Of a stretch of DNA of 64,000 nt, positions 1 to 9,500 are shown in pieces. The notes beneath the pieces were generated by a model. The model saw only the letters and a list, made by a program, of their open reading frames with translations. It was not told the origin of the DNA and searched no databases. Each line of letters begins with the position of its first letter. Within the stretch, counting starts at the first letter, position 1. The position numbers were made by a program, and so were the translations under genes. Origin of the DNA: Caulochytrium protostelioides (Eukaryota; Chytridiomycota; Caulochytriomycetes; Caulochytriales; Caulochytriaceae); contig ML014174.1 in assembly GCA_003615045.1 (NCBI GenBank), positions 30,786-94,785 of the forward strand. The letters run 5' to 3'.

Positions 1-973
1 CCGAGCAGACGCGTGACCGCTTGAGCGAGTTGATGAGCGAGCTCTTGCCGACGTTAGGGAAACCCACGACGCCGACGTTGATCGCGGTCTTGATGTTGGC
101 ATTGCGACAGTAGTTCTTGAGCAGCTGGATCAGGGCGTCCGCACCAACGCACTCGCTAGAGCCCGCGAGCGAGCGGCCGGACATCTGGCCGATGTCAGTC
201 TTGCTCTGACCGAGGTTGTTGCGCTGCATCTGGGTAGAGGCCTTGAACGCCAGGGTAGGGAACTCGTTGCGGAGGTACTTGAGCCATTGCTCGGTGACCT
301 CTTTGGGAACCAAGTCGACCTTGTTGAGGATGAGGATGATACGCTTGTTGACACCCGCGTTGAGGATCATACGCTCGATCTCGCGCGTGCGGCAGCCCAT
401 CGGGTCGCGGGCGTCGAGGACCTGGAGGATCACATCGGCTTGGTCGACGACTTTGCGGAACTCGCGGAAGTACGCAGAGCGCGAGTCGTCGCGCTTGCCG
501 AGAGCGGCGTCGGCGACGGCCTGGTCGGCCATATTCTGCTGCTCGACGGCTGCGGCCTCGAAAAGGGACGCGCGCTCGTTGGCCTTTGCAATCAGGGCCT
601 CGAGCTCGTTGCCAGTCGCGGGCGCCAACATCTCCTGCTTCGCCGCCGCCTTGCGGGCCGCTACGGCGGCCTTCGCCTCTTGCACCTGCTTCACGACCTC
701 ATCGCGGAACGGAATCAGCTTCGGGATACCGGGGTCCTTCTTGAGGCCTAATTGACATGGCACGGCACGAGTCAAACGAAAGAGACAGCGCGGGCGGTGA
801 GCGATCCATTATAAAAAAAGGGGGGCGGCGTGGGCCAAATGCAGGGAGTACTTACGCTTGGTCTGCGGGTTCTTGCGAGCGAGCTTGCGCTGTTTGCGGT
901 GGTGCTCGTTGACACGCTTGGTGATCTTGGCCCGCTGGCGGGTGGTCGTACGACCGCTCTTCAGCTTGCTCAT
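1..973 (-). CDS. NUG1: Nucleolar circularly permuted GTPase, NUG1/GNL3 (nucleostemin) family, 3' end cut by window
   Basis: The family acts in the nucleolus on pre-60S ribosomal particles. Two exons are visible: 856-973 and <1-747, joined across a 108-base GTAAGT...TTAG intron. The splice keeps the frame and reads [19 protein letters not shown]. About 288 residues are present. Residues 1-40 form the basic Grn1-type N-terminus ([11 protein letters not shown]). LDARDP lies near residue 150, the G4 motif NKVDLVPKE near 182, and the G1 P-loop GFPNVGKSS near 274. G4 before G1 is the circular permutation that defines YlqF/YawG GTPases. The ATG at 973 begins the conserved basic segment. The gene is divergent from the Nudix gene. 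I cannot separate the NUG1, Grn1 and GNL3L subfamilies without the C-terminus. Confidence 0.9.
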
Positions 974-2192
974 CGCGACAAGTCCGGCACGTCGCTGTAT
1001 AGAATGGGAAACGGTAGGGGGGGTCAAGGATCGTTATAGGAACACAATCCAGCAAAAAGAACGGAGGGCGGGTGCGAGTACAGGGACGAGCACAGGAAAA
1101 GTCCGACAGTCGGAACCGTGTACCAAGAACAGCCAGCAACACACGCGACGGGGTCTGCGGAAATCCAAGTAGGTCCAGCGTCCACCAGCGTCCGGCGAGT
1201 ATAAAGCCATCAACATCGTCATCGGCCGCTTTCACGATGTGTCCGTGGACGAGGCCTCGCCGTGGTCTTTCGGCTCGAGGTGCTGCCGGCACCAGGTGCG
1301 TTCCAGTGTTCGGCCCTGGGGTGTCGGTGGCGGGGCCTTCGTCCGCTCGGCGGGGATTGCGGGGTCAGCTGCCTCGATTCGCAGCGGGGTCGGGGCGGCG
1401 AGTCCGCCACAGGGGTTTCAAGGAGGGAGGGCGGTGCTGCGCCCCACAGGCGAATCGGCCGAGCGGCGAAAAGGGCGGATCGCCCGTTGCGATGATGCCA
1501 TACCGAGAGAACTCCGCTCGGTCCAAGGCCTCGACTGCCGATCCCGATACCACATCTCCACCCGTACAATCGATCCATCCCGATCCATCGGATAACCACG
1601 AAGCAGAACCAAGAGTCCTATCCGATACACCTTGTTCATGTAGGCCAGTCATCTGTATGTTGATAGGGATCAATGAGTTGCATGCTTATCATGGTATGAT
1701 AAACAGTCAAGGATCTTCATGCATGTTTTGGAGACACCGTGTTAATGAACACTGAAAGCTACCCATTGGTTCTGCGAGAATAACAGCTGCTGCTGCTGCT
1801 GATGCCTATGATGTCCTATGAAGGGTCTTCCTCCACGTGCATTGCTCAGCGGTCATTCCGGACCCGATGACGACGGCCTGTTTTGCCGCTTTGTGTCTTT
1901 TCCGTCTATCTCGAGCCCCCGTGGCCTACACACCCAAACGCCCACGATACGCCGCATCATTTGCCAATCAACAAGGAACAATGAGCCATGCAAAAATAAT
2001 GGATCGACACGGCCATCACCCGCCACCTCCTGATACATCCGTTTCCGCGATGTCACGGTTGTTCCACGTATGGCGTGGCCTCTCCGACCTTTCACGAGCC
2101 GTGTTGGCCGTCGCGCATCGACCTTGCTGACCGCCGCTGGACCCTGTGACCTTCCCGCTGTCTCTGCGTCTTACCCCCTGCGTCGTGCCGCG
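974..2192. other. Intergenic, shared 5' region of NUG1 and Nudix genes
   Basis: About 1.2 kb between two divergent starts. The open frames here overlap each other on both strands and match nothing. A short CTG/CAG run lies near 1784-1803. The part around 1580-2010 is visibly richer in A+T than the coding DNA. Promoters for both genes are expected here, but no specific site can be assigned. Confidence 0.6.
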
Positions 2193-3114
2193 ATGCCGCC
2201 GCCGACGTCCGTGTCTCCGGCCGCGCTAGCCGCGCCGGCCGCGGCCCCACGCGTACTGCAACCGGCGACCCTGACCACCACCGGCGACCAGCCCTCCCAT
2301 CCGGAGCAGTACCGCATCGTCGATGAGAAGACTGTCTACAAACGCTATATCCGGGTAAGTCCACCCGACCGCCTCCGTGATGCGGGTCTGACCTCGACTC
2401 GCAGCCCTGTCATACTCACTCGGACTCGATGTTTTGGGATGTGCTGCTGTGCGATGGTATGATCGGATGCCCTTTCGCCTGTGATGCTGTGATGCGATGC
2501 TCTTATACGTCTTCTCTATGAACCATGTCCAGATCTTGAGCCGTACGACCGAGCACCCCGTGACGCAGGTCCGCACCGACTGGGATATCGTGGGCAGCGC
2601 ATACCCCCTGTTCTGCGTCGTGTTCCCCTTCTTTACCGCGACGCAGTCCACGCGCCTTGTCCGCGAGTACATGCAAGGCCCGAATACGTTCGCGTATACG
2701 CTGGCGGCCGGAGCGTTCGAGGCGCACAAGCACACGTCGCCGCTCGTGGCGGCCCAGCGCGAGATGAGCGAAGAAGCGCGACTGCGCGGGGGGCGCTATG
2801 TGAACCTGGCGCAGCTGGACGACGCTGCTGAGCTCGCCGAAGCCGCGCACTGGACGGATCCCGCCGTGCTGGCCAAGCTGCCGCTCGAGCTCAAGTGGGG
2901 CACCAACAGGTTTGTGCCGTACCTGTGCATCGACCCGGAGGATGACCCAACTCCGTACGACCGCGACGCGGAGGAAGCCGACATGACGGTCGTGCAGGTC
3001 ACGATCGCCGAGCTGAGGCAGCTCATCCTCCGTGGGCAAGTCCTGCTGCCCAGTGTGCAAACGATCTGGTGCGGACTCGAATGGCTGCGCGCCGAGGGGC
3101 TTCTGCGCGAATAG
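2193..3114 (+). CDS. Nudix hydrolase-like protein, fungal type
   Basis: Two exons, 2193-2354 and 2533-3114, separated by a 178-base GTAAGT...CCAG intron of phase 0; the product is 247 residues. Residues 1-35 are Ala/Pro-rich, and the Nudix fold starts around KTVYKRYIRILSRT. The motif QREMSEEARLRGG (about residues 137-149) is the REx(S/T)EE core of a Nudix box that binds metal for diphosphate hydrolysis. The box is not canonical: the upstream glutamate is a threonine, and the glycine after EE is not conserved. This variant fits a fungal Nudix group with a KKH..P spacer before the box. Substrate is unknown. The start is the first ATG that gives an open first exon. Confidence 0.78.
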
Positions 3115-3210
3115 CGCCACCGTCCGTGCCATAAGCATATAGTGAATGGAGATCGAGGCATCCTGAGAATCAGCGGCGACGCCGAGCGTGGCGATCGGTG
3201 ACGACAGGGC

Positions 3211-5148
3211 CTACTCGGAACGGAGAAAGGTCACCGTGGAGGCCGGACGACAGCCGGTCTCCTTGACGCGGCCCTGCTGCGTGACACGCGCCAGCGCGGC
3301 CACATACGTCGCCTCATCCAGCGCGTCGTCGCCAGACGTCTTGGCGAGATCCGCATACAGGTCCATGAACCCGCGGCTCGCCAGCCCGAACTGCACAATC
3401 TGATCCTCCAGCACGTGCACGATCATGTCCGCCAGCGCGGCGCGGCGCGCGGCTTCCGCGGGGGGCACCGCGAATACGCGCAACGAGCCGAGCTTCGCCT
3501 CGCCGGCGCGCGAGGTCGTGCCTTTCTGGTACCGTTGCAGCGACGGCTTCCCGAACGCCCCCCTTTTCTTAAACGGGCTCATCGCGTCTGCCTGGCGGCC
3601 GTAGGGCGTCCCATGGTGTGGGCGGTGCCCGACGAGCCCGCCGCCGCCACCGGCAACCGGATGCTGCGCCAGGACATTCGAAACGTCGCGGTCCAAGGGC
3701 GTCCGCTGCGTCAAGAACGCCGCCGGCGACGCCGGCGTCGGCGCAAACGGGTTGGCGCCGTGGAGACTCGGGCTCGGGCTCGTCGTCGACGCCATGGGCG
3801 TCGCGGCGGCGGTGCCGCCAAAGCCTTGCATCTCCAGCCGCTTCGCGAAGCTCAAAGGCTCACGGCTGCGAGACGGCGTCCGACCGGGGGTGTCGACGGC
3901 TTGGTCGAACGAGAGCGTGTCGTGCGCCGACGCGAAGCTGCCCGCCAGACCGCCGACCAAGGCGCTGCCACCGCTACCGCCGATGAAGCCGCCGCCGCCG
4001 GCATGGGAACTGAAGGCGTGGCGAGCGCGCATCGGCGAGGAGGATAGCGGGTCGAACGGCGCATCGCGCCATCCGTTGCCGCCGTTGCTGCCGCCGCCGA
4101 AGCTGCCGGTGTCGGGGATGGCAACCGCCATGGTGGTGTCGCGCCGCGTCGAAGTCGGCTGCGGCGGCCGCGCCGTGGACCAGCCCGGCGCGGGTGCCGA
4201 CGGCCCCGGATGGCTCGTGAAGGCGCTGGCGGACGCCGCATCGATCCCCTGTGAAAGGGCGCCAAAGCCCGCGTGTTCTGCGGCTGGCTGCTGCGACTGA
4301 CTGCCTAGCACGCCGGACCCGGAGCCGAAGCCGAAGCCGAAACCGAAACCGAGGCCGGGATCGGAGCTCAGCAGCATCGGTTCGCTCGGGTCCACTGACC
4401 GACCCGCGGTCAGGACCATGCGCTCCGGGGGCGCGTCGACTCGCCGGGGAGTCGGAGGCGGCGAGCCGCCCGCGACCATGGCCGACGCGTGGGCCGGCGG
4501 GCTGAGGCACGCATGGAACCGGTGGATCAGCCGATGGCGCGACGGTGGCGGCGCCGCCTCGTCGGAATCGTGGGCCATGCCCTCCGCACGGGGCGGCAGG
4601 AGTGGCGGCGGCGACGCGTCCGTCTGCATGGGCGCTATCGCCGCCGCCGCCGCCGCCGGTGGGCCGAGGCAGATGGGGTCGTCCGGCAGCATGGCGGCCA
4701 TCATGGGATCCTGTTCGAGAAAGACGTTGTCGTGCGACGCGACGAGCGGCGCCGGACGAAACGGGTTGGCGTAGAGTTCGGGTGAGACAGGCGCCGGACC
4801 ATGCACTGACGGCGCGGGCGGCCACGGCGCGATCGTGCTCCGGCGGCCGCTTCCCGCGCCGCTGCCCAACATCCCGACACCGAAGCTGCCGCCGCCGCCG
4901 CTGTGGAAACCGCCGCCGCCAAAGCCGCCGCGGCCGCCGCTCGGCGTGCAGCTGGGACCCATCCCACCCGTGCCATACCCGCACCCGGCGCCACCGTGGC
5001 GCAGCGGATGCGTGGGCGTCATGCGGGGGCCGGGCATGCCGAACTCGTTCAGGGAGCACTGGGAGAGGAGCGCGGTGACTTTGGACGAGGGCGTGAAGGG
5101 CGCCTGCGAAGGCGTCGGGGCCGGGCGCGTGACAGCCATGGACGGCAT
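3211..5148 (-). CDS. Unrecognised protein, low-complexity N-terminus and conserved-looking C-terminus
   Basis: One open exon encodes about 645 residues from the ATG at 5148. I do not recognise the family. The first ~530 residues are Gly/Ser/Pro/Ala-rich, with glycine runs and an FGFGFGFG stretch, and look disordered. The last ~100 residues look folded: a basic patch (FKKRGAFGKPSLQRYQKG), a helix around DMIVHVLEDQIVQFGLASRG, then YVAALARVTQQGRVKETG ending in a strand-like VTFL. The final part could be a winged-helix-like module, but that is a guess. The frame stays open upstream of 5148 without an ATG (it reads DALSQEISVIVQ), so an upstream exon is possible, for instance joined at the CAG just before GAGATCAGC. 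Confidence 0.6.
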   Translation of the reverse strand: MPSMAVTRPAPTPSQAPFTPSSKVTALLSQCSLNEFGMPGPRMTPTHPLRHGGAGCGYGTGGMGPSCTPSGGRGGFGGGGFHSGGGGSFGVGMLGSGAGSGRRSTIAPWPPAPSVHGPAPVSPELYANPFRPAPLVASHDNVFLEQDPMMAAMLPDDPICLGPPAAAAAAIAPMQTDASPPPLLPPRAEGMAHDSDEAAPPPSRHRLIHRFHACLSPPAHASAMVAGGSPPPTPRRVDAPPERMVLTAGRSVDPSEPMLLSSDPGLGFGFGFGFGSGSGVLGSQSQQPAAEHAGFGALSQGIDAASASAFTSHPGPSAPAPGWSTARPPQPTSTRRDTTMAVAIPDTGSFGGGSNGGNGWRDAPFDPLSSSPMRARHAFSSHAGGGGFIGGSGGSALVGGLAGSFASAHDTLSFDQAVDTPGRTPSRSREPLSFAKRLEMQGFGGTAAATPMASTTSPSPSLHGANPFAPTPASPAAFLTQRTPLDRDVSNVLAQHPVAGGGGGLVGHRPHHGTPYGRQADAMSPFKKRGAFGKPSLQRYQKGTTSRAGEAKLGSLRVFAVPPAEAARRAALADMIVHVLEDQIVQFGLASRGFMDLYADLAKTSGDDALDEATYVAALARVTQQGRVKETGCRPASTVTFLRSE

Positions 5149-6598
5149 CGCTGGCCGGCCCCGCGCTCCAGCCGGATTCGTCGCAGCCTGCACGATCACG
5201 CTGATCTCCTGACTTAAGGCATCCAGCGGCGCTGTCGTGGCGTGAACCGGGCGATCCGATCCCCAGCCAGCGCTAAGGGAGGATCCCCGCTGATGGCGAT
5301 CACCTCGTGCCGCAAGCGGGGAATGAGACCTATCCGAGCGACCCGAGGATCCTGTGAATCACGCCGCTGTCGTGGACTCGGTGTGGCACGCCTGCACTGC
5401 CCAGATAACGACGTCGGGTGCGCTCATCCTGCGTGGCGCCTGCTCATCGACTCCGGCGTCCGCCGCCGAGGAAAAGGCAGACGCGACCGGCGCCTGCGGG
5501 CTAATCAGCACCGCGATGGGCGGGGTCGGGCCAGCGGTCGGGTCCCCGCTACCCGCACCGCCGCGGCACAGGGCCCGGATCCGGAGGCGAGGTGGCACGC
5601 TACGGGAAGCGGCCGAAAGCTTACTACACGGAAAGCTTGATCCTCTGCCGATCAGTGCTTGCCGATCGTCGGAGATCGCGATGCCCACGGATCAGGGCTC
5701 AGGTCAATCAGGACGCTGGGAGGATAACAAAACGGTCTATGAAACTAAAATTAAAGGGCGCCCAGGAAGGGAAGGGTGCGCACGGGCACTAGTCGGAGAA
5801 TGAATGAATGCAGCGGAGAACAGGGCCGTCGGGGACAGCCCGTTCCTCGGTTCCTCGGGTGATCGGAACCCATGGTGAGGAGCGTCCATGCCCGAGACCC
5901 CTCAACCTCCAGCGTCCAGCGTCTCTCTCAATCTACCATCCGCGGTTTCATACGGCTCCAGCCGGCGATCGCCATGGCCCCCGGACGCGAGAGCGCACCG
6001 TACGCGCCGTCCCCGCCCCGCCATGCGCCGGCCGTGATGGCGCTTGCCCGCCAGCCCGCCCGCGTCACACCGTCGAGCCCCCTGCCGAGTGCGCCGCGCA
6101 AGGCTGGGCCATGGGCCGCGGCCGATCGCCGTCCCCTCACCGTGGCGGGTGCCGTTGCTGTTGTCACTGTCGCTGTCGTCGTCTGCATCGCCGTTGCCGC
6201 TCGCCGTGACGGGAGAGCGCGATGACCTCCAAGCATGAGGGCCCAGTCGCGCGGTTCGGGCGCAGGACCCACAGCTCAGTCCCCTCTCGTTGCGATCCGG
6301 TCGGCGCCCACGCAGGCGCCCGAACGAACTCACCAGGAGCCCTGACCGCAGCAACGGCAGCATGCATGCATCGAGTATACGACGCGTTAGCGCCCTGGTA
6401 TCCTCTACATCGTGGATAGGCTCACCGATGCCAGACGGATGTGGTATGCCAGGTAACCACCCTGAGGGGTCAGTATGCGATGAGATAGATGAAAGATACA
6501 AGTCACAGCAAGAATCAGCGAAGGCGACAGCACAAACATACATCAACCCCAAGAGGGCTGGCCAGGGATGATACCGTCAGGACGTGGCATGGGCCGGA
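5149..6598. other. Intergenic between the 645-residue protein gene and POL1
   Basis: About 1.45 kb with only short, mutually overlapping frames. It should hold the promoter, and perhaps a first exon, of the leftward gene, plus the 3' flank of POL1. At 6415-6433 lies an 18/19-base motif that recurs near 62139. No RNA gene or mobile element recognised. Confidence 0.5.
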
Positions 6599-9500
6599 TC
6601 AGCTTTCGTTGGGACCCGCCAGCATCAGGCTGGCGGCTGAGCTGCCCCAGAGCCCGAGTTTCGCGAGGTGGCCCAGATCGACTTGTTCACGGGCGTTCAC
6701 GGCAATGAACCGGTCGACAACCTGCTTCATGGGCGCGACCAGCGCCGGCTGCGCTTCGTACGTATCAAGCAAGCGGTTGATCTGCAGGCGCGCATCGGCG
6801 TCCATCGTTGCCGTTTTGGCGGCCGCGCGGCAGCGCGCGGGGTCGAGCAGCGACGCGTAGTAGTGCAGCTGGGTCGCGAGCTGCCGGTCGGTGTAGCGGT
6901 ACGCCATGACGCCGCGGCACCCGGGCACGAGGCAGCGTCGGCCATACACTGACATCTGCTTCGTGATGGTCTGGCAAACGCGGTCGTCGCACACGAGCTC
7001 GCGGCTGGACCAGCGCGCGATGTGGGCGCGGATCGCCATCGTCAGCTGCACGCTGAGGCTGGCGACGACGTGGGGTGCACCGCAGTGACCGCAGAGCAGG
7101 CCGTCCACAATCTTCTGCGCCTCCGCGTCGTAGGACGCGAGGCCGCGAAAGGGCGTGGCTGTCTGGCAGCCGAAGCACACGACCTGCCAGGGTTCCGCGT
7201 CCCGGAAGCGCTCTTCGTCCGAGAGCTGGCTGCGGAGCACGAACCCGCTCTCGCCGCCCCACCCGAGGGCGTCGCCGCCGCCGGTACCGCCGGCGCCACC
7301 GTGCTTTTGGTACTTTTGGGGGTCGAGGCCCATGCACTCGGCCAGCAGTGCGCTGTCGGTGCCCTCAATGACGCCGCAGAGACGCGCGACCGGCGGATGC
7401 ACCTGGGTCGAGAGGTACCACTCCGTGTCGACGTCGAGGCCGCTGCCCGGCTTCATCACGTCGTCCGGGTGCCACGCGCGGCCCGCGAGCCCGGGCACGT
7501 CGGGCGACTCCTGCTTGCACACGATGTACGGGACCGTGTCGCCGGCACGCATCTGCTTGCCGCGGGACACGGCGCGCAGCGCGACTTGCACGTGGGGCTG
7601 TGATTTTTGGTCGGGATACTCGTTCGGATTCTTGGTGAGGTTTTTGTAGATGATGAACTTGGTGATCGGCGTTCGGCCTTCGCGGACGGCTTCGCCGACG
7701 TGCGTCAAGTAGGCATGGATCGCTTGCAGCGCATCGTCGGTTTCGACGGCCGCCGCCTCGCCGGACTCGCCGTTCGGCGGTGGCGAGGCGCTCGTGCCCC
7801 GCTTCGGCGCGTCCGAGGCTGATGACTCCATCAAGAAGAGCTTGTTCAGTACGTACGTGGAGGTCTCGATTGAGAGCTGGCACCAGTCGCGACGCACTAG
7901 GTCCAGGCCCTTCATCTCTAGCACCGTCTCGATCGTGGGCCCCCGGTCGTTGGTGACCTTCAGGGCGGCATACTTTTTCTTTTTGAGGAGCAGCATGCGC
8001 TGGAAGATGGCATCCGTCTCGATCTCTAACAGCTTGTAGCGCTTGTTGACCAGCTTCTGAAGCTCCATGCCCATCTTTTTGACTTCGGCGTAGTTGAACG
8101 TGTTGGTGTGGATCATGATCGAATCCGTGTCGCCGTAAATCACATCGAACCCGTTCTGGCCAGCGAGATCGACTGTGTTCTGCAGAATCTCACGGCCTTT
8201 GCTCGTGATCAGCACCGCCAGCGGTTTCGCGTAGAACCGCGACATGCTGAACCCGAGACAGCCGTACATCGAGTTCGCCGTCAGCTTGATTGCTTTCTGA
8301 CGGATGTCATACTGCATGTACTTGTCTTGCGAAAGACCGTCTTCCTTCATCAGCTGCTTCACCTCACGGCGACGACGCACGAGACTCTCCAGAACCATGG
8401 GCAGCACGCCGCGCTCCGCAGCGGAGTCAGGCACGTCAGGGCAGGTCGTGTTTTCGTCGCGCTGAACCGTCGTGAAACAGATGTTGAACTCCTGGATGAT
8501 CGACGGGTACAGACTATTGAAGTCGAGCACCAACACGTACCGGTCGTAGAACCCTTTACGCGGTTCCAGCACAAGACCGCCCGCATACGCGGGCTTGCGA
8601 CGGCCCTTCCCGGCATTCGCGTTCGCGTTACCGGCGTCTGCGCCGGCCTCATCGGTTCGGACGAGGGATGCTTCCTTGCTGCCAAAGGGCGCGCGGTCCG
8701 GCACCAAGTACTTGCGGTTGTGGAACTCGTGCAGCAGCAGGTACTCGTTGCGCTCGGAGCGGGCGCCCGCGACCGTGCGCGACCACAAATTACCCGCGAG
8801 GTTCGTCAGCTGCCGGGTGAGCGGCAGGATCTGGAGCTTGTTCATGAGCGAGAACGTGAGGAAGCAGTCGTACTCGGCGTGCTTCAGCATATGCAGGAGC
8901 TTCTCGCTGGACTCAAAGTAGGAGGCTGTCGCCTCGAAATCGATGTCCTGACGCGCCAGCTTCAGCTCCGTCTGGGCGAGATAGGTCAGACTGTACTGCT
9001 TGGCACGGATGTGCTCCTGGGCGGCGCGGTAGGTATCGCACATGATGCGGCCCGCAGAGACCTGTCGTTCGGCAGCCGTCGAGTCGCCCATACCGGCGCC
9101 GCCGGACTGCAGCTTGGGCCATCGCGTCCGCCGTAGCCGGCCAAGCTTGCTCCACTGGTCGAGCTTGAGCGTCTGCATGCGGTGCAGCAGCACATCCAGA
9201 TCAAAGTCGATGTAGTTGTGGCCGACAATCACGTCCGGGTCAGCGCGGTGGATCTTAGCCATCAGAAAGCTCAGCAGGCCCATCTCGTTCCCCAGCAGCA
9301 CGGTGGGGCCGAGCTCGTTCGACTTGAGCGCTTGCTCGAAATGCAGCGGCCACGGCGCGCTGCCGAGCTGCCGCAGACTGATCACTCGCTGCGGTCGCGA
9401 CCGCGGGTGGCGCGGGTCGAAGGGCGCATCCAGCGGTACATGGTCGTAAAGGTGGGCCGCGACCGCGACGACTTCCTTCACGTGCTTTGCGGGGTTCGTG

